26,692 bases of DNA from Paraglomus occultum (taxonomy: Eukaryota; Glomeromycota; Glomeromycetes; Paraglomerales; Paraglomeraceae), in NCBI GenBank assembly GCA_910592205.1, contig CAJVPJ010000379.1, positions 1 through 26,692 of the forward strand, in the 5' to 3' direction. Positions within the stretch are counted from its first letter, which is position 1, and every line of letters begins with the position of its first letter. The position numbers and the translations under genes were made by a program. The notes beneath the pieces were generated by a model. That model was given only the letters and a program-made list of their open reading frames with translations. It had not been told where the DNA came from and searched no databases. This document shows, one piece after another, positions 8,894 through 18,234 of the stretch.

Positions 8894-11212
8894 TTATAAT
8901 GTTTTCCCAACAATTCCTGCCTCTTGATATTGTTTAACCTTTTCACCGCTCAATCCTAGTATATCCATAAATATTTCTCGATTGTGCTGTCCGAGGTCAG
9001 GACCTGCCCAATTGCTTTCACCAGGTGTCTCTTCGAGTTTAGGAGGTATTGCTGGAATCTGGCAATGTTAAAAAAAACGCGAGAGTTTTGATCAACGACC
9101 TTTGTTTCTTCTGACCATTCCCCATTTATCCGCAACCTACTTTAACGTTCCATCCATTTTGCCCACCGACTCTAACATCCTCACATATATTCCTTTCGAC
9201 GACATGTGGGTCATTGACAAAATCTTCGATATTATATATGCTCCCAGACGGCACATTTGCCTTCTCTAAATTCTCCAAAACCTCCTGTGAAGTCAACTCT
9301 TTTGTCCACGCACTTATCGCATCATCAATTTCTTCCTGTCTCTTGACTCTCTCTTTATTAGTAGCATATTCTTCAGACGTTAAATCCTCCCGGTTCGCTG
9401 CAATCATCAACCGCTTGTAAATCGAATCACCATTTGCTCCAATAATCACATACTTTCCATCTTTACACGGATACGCGTTCGTAGGGACTATGCCAGTGAC
9501 GGTAGTACCCGATGGTTGTCTTATTGTTTTGAATCGATCATATTCCGGAAGAATGCCTTCTGTCATGTTAAACATACTTTCAACGATGGAAATATCGATA
9601 GTCTGACCAGATTTGTGTTGGGTATGCGATAACCGTTGTTTCGCTAGCAAACCGAGGACAGTGCCAAAAGCGGCAGTTAGACCAGCCACAGAATCCCCGA
9701 GGGAGATATTGGGGCGCACTGGAGCCGAATTGGGATATCCATTTATATATCGAAAGCCAGCCATGGCCTTGAGTTTATTTATTTGAATAAGAGCAAATGG
9801 AATTATAAATGATTACACATAAGAAACATGCAAACGCATAAAACATAGATACCCACGGATGAACTTGGGTAATGACATACCTCACATACGGAAGCATAGC
9901 CGGGTTTCATTGCATATGGTCCAGTCTGCCCATATCCAGACACTCTCGTATATATTAAGCCGGGGTTTGTCTCATAAAGCACATCTTTAATAGGAACACC
10001 GTAATCACCACTTAGTTACAGGCTATTGCATAATGGCTATCTATCTTAATTAATCTTACCTGGCCCAAGACCCCATCTTTCCATAGTTGTCGGACGAAAA
10101 TTCTCAATAAGCACGTCTGACTTATTAGCCAAGTCTTTTACAAGACTACAGGAAAGGAATCATTTTTTCGTCGTAAATAAATTCTTTTACTAAATAACAT
10201 CCAATATCTTTGTCACGAACACTTTTTCGGACTTAGCACCATTCAATTTAACAAATCGCGTAATGACGAAATCATTATTATTAATCTTTCAAGCATCTCA
10301 AGTCCATATAATAAAGGAAATCTTGTGTAAATTGTTCCGAAATGTCGATATATTTAGCTATAAATATGGTTTCTATACATATCGTCGTATGCTGTCAACT
10401 AACTATCCTTTCTTTCCAGATGATGTTACTCTTCTCAATGTTTTACCTTCTTCCTTCTTCAGTCCTTAAATTAATTTCGCATGACTTCTTATTCCTTGCA
10501 ATAGATCTATACCATGGACTAACGCCATCAGAGTCTATGTGCCTCCATACGCGTATAGGATCACCCGATTCCGGTGGTTCTACTTTTATCTTGAGGCGGT
10601 GTAGTCTAATGAAACGACCTGTAACGAACCGTTGCGCGATATTGTTTTAACGTATGTTATTCACATACCACTTCTGCTCCAAAATACCTACGAATAGAAA
10701 ATGCATGAGTAAGTTTACAAATTGATGCTAACATTACACGTAATGTTACCCTAATATTGTTCCACAGAATGGTCCCGCTATGAGCTGGTTGAGTAAATGA
10801 AGATGATTTATAAATGTATTGACCGATTGTTATATCGATTGTTAATATATGCAAATAAAGATCGTACCTGACCGAGCTCTAAAACGCGTATACCTTCGAG
10901 CGGTTTCGGTAGACGACCACTTTGCGAATCTGTTTCGTTAGTAACGCCCGTCAATTATCAATCAGGCGTATATCCCAAAGAGTGAAATATAGCACTATAT
11001 TTTTTACAACATACGAAGGTGGTGTCTGATTCCTCGAAGGAAAGGAGCTTGCTTTAGGCTTCGGTAGACATCTACTTTGCGAGTCTGTTTTTACGGTACA
11101 TATGATAAAAGTGATAATAGCGTGAGTCAATGTCAATATAATTTTCCAATACGGGGCAATTATTATCCCAATAATATTAAAAACTTACTAATATCAATGC
11201 CGTGTTTAGCAT
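8894..11212 (-). CDS. family III CoA-transferase, SUGCT-like, probably mitochondrial (10 exons, 444 aa)
   Basis: Exons 11212-11189, 11084-11015, 10929-10868, 10784-10750, 10687-10669, 10589-10447, 10145-10060, 9984-9881, 9767-9141 and 9058-8894 sum to 1335 nt in one frame. Family III (CaiB/BaiF) enzymes move CoA between carboxylic acids through an Asp-bound anhydride. The mature part starts [14 protein letters not shown] and follows with [76 protein letters not shown] and [14 protein letters not shown], where D206 is the expected catalytic Asp. The substrate (glutarate/succinyl-CoA as in human SUGCT) is inferred from overall resemblance and near-identical length. The first 31 residues (MLNTALIL, then a stretch rich in Arg/Lys and hydrophobics) look like a mitochondrial targeting peptide. 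The intron before exon 3 has a perfect TACTAAC branch site. Exon 5 is only 19 nt. Exons 2 and 3 begin with near-identical DNA read in different frames. The gene looks intact. Confidence 0.92.
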
Positions 11213-11265
11213 TGTATTCTATGATGCAGAACGAAAGAAAAAAAATGTCTTGGATATAGTTTAAG

Positions 11266-11283
11266 CACGTGATTCACGTGATT
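11266..11283. promoter_or_regulatory. tandem CACGTGATT E-boxes upstream of the CoA-transferase gene
   Basis: Two perfect, adjacent copies of CACGTGATT (11266-11274 and 11275-11283) lie 54 bases upstream of the CoA-transferase ATG. CACGTG is the canonical bHLH binding core. Tandem spacing of nine bases and closeness to the start codon favour a real operator, and TRM9 has one copy in a similar place. It could also serve the divergent glucanase gene 900 bases away. Confidence 0.5.
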
Positions 11284-12186
11284 TAAGCGTTCAACCATAA
11301 AAAATTTACGGACACATGAAACTTATCACATAAATTGTCGCACTTTATTGGTGCTTGACAGGGTCATAACAGAAAGTATAATGGATTCAATCTGAAAAAA
11401 TGTGAAAGTTGCAGCAAACGAAGTAATAAAGATATTGTATCCATTGCGATATATAAGTAGCAGCGACAAGACCAGATGGACGTTAATGTTAATGCAAAGT
11501 ATCCCACGGCATCATTAATCATGCGCTTTCATAGTCTACACTTTGAGAAATCGAATACATTAGCAATAACTCAGCGCTCGATTGCCTACTAATGACAATA
11601 TTTATTTTCTTTATGCTCTTTGGATTGCATGCATCCTGTAGTTGATGCATTATAGTTGAGCTATCGGAAGGCCTGTGCAGCAAGCATTTGGTAACCAGTT
11701 CCAGAACAAGTTTTGCTCGACAAGATCGGCCGACAATGGTTGGATATATTTCTGTATTTGTACAATAATAGTAATAACGGTTTATCCAGTAATATCTCTA
11801 ACTCGGAAGGGTTTAGCGTACAAAGCCCTATGTAGCAAATATAATAAACGTTGGATTCAATCAAATTATAATTAACCTTTCCACCTTTACTCTCAACGAA
11901 ATATATACTTTTACTCTCCTTTATAATTAATATCCCCTGTACGGGTCATTACTGTACCTTTCCGACTCCCTTTCTTTCCTCAACACCCTCTGCCGGACAC
12001 AAACACCGGCGTCTACTACATAGACCAACCATTATTATAGGGAATATATCTCTATATAACACTCATTAGTTTTTTTTGGTGGGTTGTAAACATTTGTCGT
12101 CATCATATTTTTTAGCAATATACTCTGGTTTTTTACTCACAAAGACTTCTAGTCAATGCTACGTACAGCGACAATTGACAACAGTC
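11284..12186. promoter_or_regulatory. shared spacer between divergent CoA-transferase and exo-glucanase genes
   Basis: No gene is supported here; short open frames at 11661-11875 lack family similarity. Near the glucanase, a C/T-rich segment (11960-12010) and a TATA-like CTCTATATAAC at 12050-12060 lie 125-140 bases before its ATG and may form its core promoter. Confidence 0.35.
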
Positions 12187-14117
12187 ATGCCATATAACAG
12201 TTTTGACCAAAGTTCCGGAATAGGCCTAACCTCAAATGGAGAAAAGTTAAAAAGCAATAGACGACACCTGTGGAAGATAGTACTTGTAGCGCTCGTTTTA
12301 ATTGTTGCTGGCGGTGCATCGGTTTACTTTTTTGTCATCAAAAACAAACCTCAAAACGCTAATGTAGTCACAGACGACCAGTCAAATGACAATCCTTCAT
12401 CCTCTAGCAATTCTACTAGCCCATCCCAAAATTCGACCGACCCAAACAACGGGCAGAACCTTTTTGATGATTCACATGCTCCAAACAACTATACACCCCC
12501 GATAGACCAGCCTTTCCCTTACGGCAAGCAAGCAATTCGTGGTGTCAACCTCGGCGGATGGCTTGTCCTCGAACCATTCATCACCCCATCCTTGTTTACT
12601 ACTCCAGGAGTTATTGACGAATGGACTCTTTGTGCTTCTCTTGGTCCAACAAAAGCGAAAGACGTCATGGATAACCATTATTCTACTTTTTATACCGAGG
12701 ATGATTTTAAGCAGATTGCTAGCTACGGTTTAAATTTTGTAAGAATTCCGGTTGGATACTGGGCCGTCGATATAGTAGCCGGCGAACCATATGTACCAGA
12801 TTTAAGTTGGACTTATTTGCTGAAGGGGATTAATTGGGCTAGAAAATACGGATTGAGAGTGTTGCTAGACTTGCACGCAGTTCCCGGAAGTCAGAATGGA
12901 TGGAATCATAGCGGTTAGTAGGGTAACTTGGTATTGCGACAGAAAACTCTATCGACATCGTTTCGAATAGCAGTAGTTATGCTACCCATCGGAATTAATA
13001 TGCATATTATGAGGCTATTTTGATGTTATCAATGTCCCGCGGTGTAATAATATATCATGCTTTTCATCCACACCGTAAATATAGGCAAACAAGGAACTAT
13101 CGACTGGCTTAGTGGACCTGATGGCCCGGCAAACGCTCAACGATCACTACTTATTATCCAAAAACTGGCAACGTTCTTCAGTGATCCCAAGTACATGCAC
13201 GTTGTCCCTTTCTTTGGAGCACTCAATGAGCCGAGAATAAATTTCGGTGGTCTCCAGCAAAATGCTGTACAGAACTGGTACTTACAGGCTTATAAGACAA
13301 TTAGAAATACGAATGTTACTGAAGACTGGAGGCCATGGATAGTATTTCATGATGGATTCGTTGGATTTAATACTTGGACTGGATTAAAAGGGCTTGATAG
13401 AGTTATTCTTGGTAAGCATTGCTCTATATGCATTAATCCGTATTAGAGAACTGGTTATTATAATGAGTTATTCACTCTCTACCTAATAATTTATGTAATT
13501 GATTTTCTGCAGACACCCATAGCTACATCGCGTTTGACCCCAATTTGTCTAAACTTCCACCAACCTCTCAAATCGTCTTCCCATGCGCTAAATGGGGTCC
13601 TCTTCTTCAAACCGCCAACCAAGTAGTACCTTTCGCTATCACTGGAGAATGGTCTGTATCGACTAACGATTGTGCAACATTTCTAAACGGCGTAGATGGC
13701 AAGCCAAGCTATGAAGGTTCCTGTCCGACATGCACGTGCACCGGTGCCCTTGATTATAAAAACTATAGCGCTCAGACAAAAGATTTCATGAAACAATTTT
13801 TCCTTGCTCAAGTTGATGCGTTTGAGATGGGAGGAGGTTGGTTTTTTTGGACTTGGAAGACTGAGAATCATGTTAATCCTACTTGGGATTATCAACTTGG
13901 AGTGGTATGTTTTGCATTCAAACCAATTAGTTATAAAGAAAGACCACCAATAGTGTCACAAATTGCTTGATGTATATAACGCGTGTGAGTAGTTTTAACC
14001 TGTATCCTTTTATAATCGCAGGAACAAGGGTGGATTCCGCAAGATCTCCAAAACCGTCAAGTAACATGTGCAGGACTAAAGGCGCAATATCCAGACGCAT
14101 TCGCTTCTCTCGCATAA
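12187..14117 (+). CDS. membrane-anchored GH5 exo-beta-1,3-glucanase (4 exons, 513 aa)
   Basis: Exons 12187-12913, 13085-13411, 13513-13904 and 14022-14117 join in frame (1542 nt). GH5 subfamily 9 enzymes remove glucose from beta-1,3-glucan with retention and remodel fungal walls. The protein is type II membrane-like: a short cytosolic tail with basic KSNRRHLWK, a transmembrane helix at residues 31-51 (IVLVALVLIVAGGASVYFFV), a Ser/Asn/Pro-rich stalk to about residue 100, then the catalytic domain opening with AIRGVNLGGWLVLEPFITPS. Further family signatures: DEWTLC, NFVRIPVGYW, LLDLHAVPGSQNGWNHSG, FFGALNEP with acid/base E291, HSYIAFDP, and ITGEWSVSTNDC with nucleophile E397; then GGGWFFWTWKTE and a conserved end EQGWIPQDL. 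The ATG at 12187 is preferred; the frame is open upstream but lacks another ATG. The single TM anchor resembles ExgD/Exg2-type rather than secreted Exg1-type enzymes. The gene looks intact. Confidence 0.95.
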
Positions 14118-14727
14118 GTTGGTTCAGACTTATACGCAGGCTTAGTGACCCAATCTTCGGTTTAATGGCATTTTACCTGAGAACTTTATTCCTCTTATAC
14201 TTACCTTTCCTTAATTCGCGAAAACGAGTTGAATAGAAAGATAATATATCTTATATACATATATTCCGCATTTGCATATACTTTTGTTAATTTGTTAATT
14301 AGTGAATTTTGCGATTGTAAACAACTCTTAGAAATCAATGTAATAATAAAGGTGTCACAATTGGGTGATGGGGTAATATTAAACTGTGCATATTGTATCG
14401 TTTACATTATTCTTAATGACCCACGTTTTTGATTTTAGAGACCATTTATTTTTCTATTACCTAATTTCCTGCTTACCGTCGAATTAACTCTAGGTTGCAA
14501 TGAGCTGAACGCTTGCAAATTGTAATCACAGTTTGCATTTTGTGCTTTCTATTGATGGCATCGTCTACTGCTGCACCATTCAAGGACTCTTATTATTACT
14601 TTAATCTCATCGTTGTTGTCCAAACGAAGATAATAATGCAGTAATGTCAATGTTTGCATTTTTTTGTTTTGGTTAATCACTTTTTCAATAGAGTTTTACA
14701 TCAGGCTGCTAGTCTACAATAGTCAAA
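14118..14727. other. 3' flank of the glucanase gene, no gene seen
   Basis: AT-rich sequence between the glucanase stop codon and the second mariner copy. A small plus-strand frame exists at 14229-14432 but has no recognisable features. Poly(A) signals such as AATATT/AATAAA-like strings are frequent and not informative. Confidence 0.4.
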
Positions 14728-14729
14728 TA

Positions 14730-15583
14730 CGTGGGGGGTTTGAAAAGTTTTGCGCGTAGATCTTTATTTCCAGAAGTTTCATAATAAGTATCAATATGAC
14801 TATTTTGTTCCCTCAAAGTACTCTCCATTAATGTCCATGAAACATTGCAGACGATTCTGTCAACTCTAGAAAGACTTCTCATAGTCGGCTTTTGGGATGG
14901 TTTTAGCAACTGCCTGAACCTCATCAAATCTTTTTCCCTTCAGTTGTTTCTTTATTCGAGGGAAATAAGAAAAAATTACAAGAAATACGGTCTCGGCAAA
15001 TAGAGAATAAGTTCCACTTCGTTTGGTATGACATGATCGTTGCCTTATGTGGCGCAGCATTGGGGTTTACGAACAGTTGTTCGTCCCTTTCTTCTGGAGG
15101 CACTGGTTTGGTTGGCTAAAATGTTAATAGAAATGTGCGGGTTATTGCTGACAAAATTCTCGATTTTGGCAATTTTTTCTGACGTCACTGCTTCGCGAAG
15201 ACGGCCAGAACGAGCCTTTGTCTCTAATATTTTCTTATTCGTGTTTGAATGTAACAATCCAACGTCTAATTGCGCTGGTAGACAATATTTGTTTCCTTTC
15301 TATATTCACCAACTTATCGTAGATTTGAGTCGCATTTCTGCCATTTTTCTAAGAAGCAATAATAAAGTGTCGTTAGTTCTTATGGCTCATTTTTTCCAGT
15401 TGTTTTACTATGCTTTGTAAAAAAAAAGGTTTCTCGACAACGAGATAATGAATTTGCCTCTACTTTTTTTTCATCAATTACATGAAAGTATGCCCGCTTT
15501 ATGATTACTCCAATTTTTAGTTAAACTGTTACAATCTCGAGTTAGAGAGCCACACGCAAAACTTTTCAACCCCCCCCCCCACG
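14730..15583 (-). mobile_element. mariner-type transposon, copy 2 (854 bp, both ends present)
   Basis: The left end reads CGTGGGGGGTTTGAAAAGTT followed by TTGCGCGT from 14730; the right end at 15583, in reverse complement, reads CGTGGGGGGGGGGGTTGAAA then AGTTTTGCGTGTGG. Both are flanked by the TA target duplication (14728-14729, 15584-15585). The G run differs in length between the ends. The inside matches the copy at 1-307 and encodes a decayed transposase on the minus strand. An 854-bp length is below the roughly 1.3 kb of complete mariners, so part of the gene is deleted. Confidence 0.88.
14800..15390 (-). pseudogene. mariner transposase, multiply broken
   Basis: From the ATG-equivalent at 15390 the minus strand reads MSHKN, stop, then a stop-broken stretch with KNGRNATQIYDKLV, which matches the N-terminus of the copy at the window start. 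Next come REAVTSEKIAKIENFVSNNP and HISINILANQTSASRR, the second helix-turn-helix of mariner transposases. The catalytic core is largely deleted or unreadable. The C-terminus is visible as LQCFMDINGEYFEGTK followed by TAG at 14802-14800, the typical mariner ending. Several stops and frame changes make this copy inactive. Confidence 0.75.
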
Positions 15584-15585
15584 TA

Positions 15586-16019
15586 ATTACACAGCCAACT
15601 CCGTTAATATTAAACCGTTTAACGGATTAACGGTTTCTATTACGGATGATATTTTTTCCTTTTTTTTGATTGTTATTTACCGGAAAGGTTGGACGATGCA
15701 TGATTGTCGGATTATAGTAATATACAGTTTAGGTAACAAGGACAATGTTTGAATTCAGAACTTATATTCGCATTCACTGTCAAAAGGTGGGCATAGTACA
15801 TTAATAAATTAGACAAACGGTGTTAAACAACGCGACCAAAACAACCGTTTACGCGATTTCGAATAAACCACATTTATTGTATTAGTGCGTTTACTAATTG
15901 TTACCGCGAGATTCTCACATTTAAAATAAAATACAAGAAAAATAGTTTAAGTCCACATTTTTAACGCCTCTGGATCAAACAAAATTACTTACCAAAGTGC
16001 AAATAAATCAAAAAGACGT
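15586..16019. other. spacer between mariner copy 2 and the IS607-like unit
   Basis: AT-rich DNA with an inverted motif around 15604-15632 (TTAAACCGTTTAACGGATTA). It may hold the left end of the IS607-like element, which in this family has no inverted repeats, so the boundary cannot be placed by eye. Confidence 0.35.
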
Positions 16020-16600
16020 ATGACATCTCAACTGAAATATTGCGAAGATGACAAGACTCTAAAGAATTTCTATGGTGTCAGGACACCTAGTGGGAAACGA
16101 CTCTACCCAATTTCAGTGACAACCCGCGCAAAAGCCAAAATCTGCTACGCCAGAGTCAGTTCAGAGCATCAGCGAGGCGACCTTGAACGACAGATTGCGA
16201 ATCTCCGACAGCACTACCCGGGGCTCAAGGAAGGTAGGGGTCTGTTGCCCTTCTGGAACGAATACACTCGAAGAAGTGGTGTTACCCGAAAGGTTTGAAT
16301 CTAATTATTTATTTCTCTTTTATTTTACTACCTTTTCTATTAGGACTGATTGTGCCGTTTTGGATTCGAGCTTGTGGAATGGATCTTGGGACTCGGCTCA
16401 TGGTACTCAGTACGGACGTCAGTGCCGAAAGTAGTGAAGCCGGAGAACTTGCAGAAGACTTACTTTTGCAATCATCACAGTATTTGTGGCGCGACATAAT
16501 GAAATACGTTCAGCCGCAAATCGCAAAAGGAGAAGAAATGCTGCCCAAGAGATTCAAGAGTTCCAAGAAGTAAGTGAAAAAACTTCCAGTAGGCAAGGTG
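16020..16600 (+). pseudogene. IS607-type serine recombinase (TnpA), frameshifted
   Basis: An ATG at 16020 opens a frame with a shortened MerR-like helix-turn-helix ending GVRTPSGKRLY, then the resolvase start AKICYARVSSEHQRGDLERQ, where the second-last Ser of ARVSS is the expected nucleophile and DLERQ is conserved. The peptide then degrades after LRQHYPG; LEEVVLPE is readable in another frame. A 51-nt intron (16293-16343) is followed by LCRFGFELVEWI preceded by a stop in place of an Arg codon, then a frame change to GTRLMVLSTDVSAESSEAGE and another to ITVFVARHNEIRSAANRKRR, the end of the catalytic domain and the basic tail. The middle of the catalytic domain is deleted. At least three frame changes and one stop make it non-functional. 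Confidence 0.8.
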
Positions 16601-17709
16601 CATCGAATTCGCATTTATCCCAACCAGCAGGGGCGGCTGAAACTCAGAAGATGGATGGAAACGGCACGATGAACTTACTGTACAATCGGTGTCTTATCGC
16701 AGTTGAAAAAGAAGATATCAAACGAGAAAAGAAGGCTCTGCGCGCACTATGTCTCAACGTCAAAAACTTAATGATACCAAACTCAAATGGGTCCTTGAAA
16801 CTTCTTATGACATTCATGATGAAGCAATGAATGACTTGCTTAAGGATATTCTTCCAATTTTTCTGCTAATCGTAAAAAATTCAAGATAAAATTTCGTTCT
16901 AAAGAGGATTCTCAACGTCTTATCAAAGCATTGGGGTAAATCTCGTGGTGAATATTCATTTCTTCCTAATATCAAGTCATCAGAACCTCTTCCAAGAAAA
17001 CTTGAATATGATCGTCGTTATGAATCGGCTTGGTGAATATTATCTTTGTATACCCAGCCCACTTGGAATACGGGCTGAAAATCAAGGTCCTGTATTTCAA
17101 AAGGTTTTTTATCTTTATAATATTTATTAAATTAAAACTTCAATAATTATATATTTAATGATTTAATAGGAAGAATCAGGTGTGCTTTCTTTGGATCCAA
17201 ATGGAACAGCTGTTGAATGGAGCAAAACCGACATTGGCCGAGTTTACACAGATTATGTCATGCAATGACAAACTCCAAATCAAATTTATGGGAAAAAAAA
17301 TAAGCAAAAACGTTACAGGTAATTAATTAATTGTTTGTTTATTTTAATGTATTTACTATATTTAATTGTAGACGTTACGAATTTATAAGAAAATCCGGCT
17401 TTGTGAAAATTATCGTATAATATTACTACTGAATTTCGCATTCAAGACTCGAGCCATGTGTACATGGTCACATTTTCGCTTTCGACAGCATTTGATCCAT
17501 AAGTCGCGTGAATATCCATGGTGTCAAGTTGTAATTTGTACAGAAGAGTACACAAGCAAAACTTGCGGATTCTGTGGCTATATTCATAAAAAATTAGGCG
17601 GACCCAAGGAATTTTGCTGTCCTCAATGTAAACAAATCTTGATAGGGATATAAATGGTGCTCGTAATATTCTCTTACGATATCTTACAAAAAAGGAAAAT
17701 GAGTCTTAG
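16574..17709 (+). pseudogene. Fanzor/TnpB-like RuvC nuclease, frameshifted, with two introns
   Basis: The product begins near 16574, overlapping the recombinase end, with KLPVGKVHRIRIYPNQQGRL and LKLRRWMETAR. It continues LLYNRCLIAVEKEDIKREKK, LKWVLETSYDIHDEAMNDLL, KFKIKFRSKED, SRGEYSFLPNIKSSEPLP, LGEYYLCIPSPLGIRAENQG, then SGVLSLDPNGTAVEWS (first RuvC Asp at 17194-17196; the usual LDPG is LDPN). Later parts are YTSKTCGFCGYIHKK with FCCPQCK (zinc ribbon CxxC..CxxC) and DRDINGARNILLRYL with the third RuvC Asp at about 17641. The segment carrying the second catalytic acidic residue is degraded (LLLNF where LLPEF is expected) and about 15-20 residues after it are missing. Introns 17104-17169 and 17319-17371 have GT..AG ends and keep similarity running. 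Six or more frame breaks are present. Comparable proteins are Fanzor2/IS607 TnpB of fungi, amoebae and giant viruses. Confidence 0.85.
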
Positions 17710-17726
17710 GCTGCCACGGAAGCCTA
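17707..17726 (+). ncRNA. hairpin at the 3' end of the Fanzor gene, possible guide-RNA remnant
   Basis: TAGGCT at 17707-17712 pairs with AGCCTA at 17721-17726 around an eight-base loop. It begins at the nuclease stop codon. In TnpB and Fanzor systems the guide RNA is made from the 3' end of the gene and the element's right end, so position fits, but a six-base-pair stem is weak evidence by itself. Confidence 0.25.
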
Positions 17727-18234
17727 TTCCCTTGTTATTCTAATTAAATTTTGCTTAATGCGAGGTTTTGTTAGTAATAATAAGTTTTAATGTAGGCGTT
17801 TGCATAGTAATAGTAACGATGATCACCCCGAGCAGAATTTGGACGTGAAAAGTTGTTTCCTCTTAAACTTTCTGCAAAATTAGTTATTCACATCTCCTGT
17901 CTGATGCACTAAATGGTTTATTTAAACAGCGTACGGCAGTAATATGAACAAAACTGTCTCTTTTTAAAAACGAGAAAAATTTTGATAGCAATCCATATGA
18001 TCACATGATTTGTAATTTCAAAATGTATTCGAATAGAAAACAACATCAAAAAATACACAATTTGATCTCATGATGCTCATTCCAGCAAAAGGACTTGGTA
18101 GAAAATATATGTTTAATGAGCTTTATGTCCTTACTGAATATTCAAGCAACTACTTAATGACGAGGCTTTATCCTTATTGGCGATGCCAGGCGTTGTCATC
18201 GGCCAGCTTCTTTCGTTAACAATGTTTAATATCT
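17727..18234. other. intergenic stretch, no gene seen
   Basis: AT-rich DNA between the Fanzor unit and the orphan four-exon gene. No coding frame or repeat was recognised. The right end of the IS607-like element probably lies in its first bases. Confidence 0.4.

Larger units (their letters stand above)
16020..17726 (+). mobile_element. IS607-like element with Fanzor/TnpB nuclease, intron-bearing, decayed
   Basis: Two consecutive plus-strand pseudogenes have the order typical of IS607-family elements: a serine recombinase (TnpA type) followed at once by a TnpB/Fanzor-type RuvC nuclease. In prokaryotes and in Fanzor-bearing eukaryotic elements the recombinase moves the element, and the nuclease, guided by an RNA from the element's 3' end, cuts the empty site (family knowledge). 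Three intervening segments with GT..AG ends (16293-16343, 17104-17169, 17319-17371) split the coding sequence, so this is a eukaryote-adapted element, not bacterial contamination. IS607 elements lack terminal inverted repeats, so the outer limits are approximate: the recombinase ATG on the left and a hairpin after the nuclease stop on the right. Several frameshifts and stops show it is no longer active. Confidence 0.82.

Noticed and set aside
9985-10059. Earlier splice acceptor at about 10005 in intron 7 of the CoA-transferase
   Set aside because: CTAAG at that point would shift the frame; using TAAAG just before 9984 keeps frame and gives the conserved [16 protein letters not shown] joint.
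12076-12186. Upstream extension of the exo-glucanase frame
   Set aside because: The open frame begins with TTG and adds no ATG; the ATG at 12187 gives the normal short cytosolic tail before the membrane helix.
16020-17726. Bacterial contamination or horizontally transferred bacterial IS607
   Set aside because: Three GT..AG interruptions and AT-rich fungal context on both sides indicate a resident eukaryotic element.
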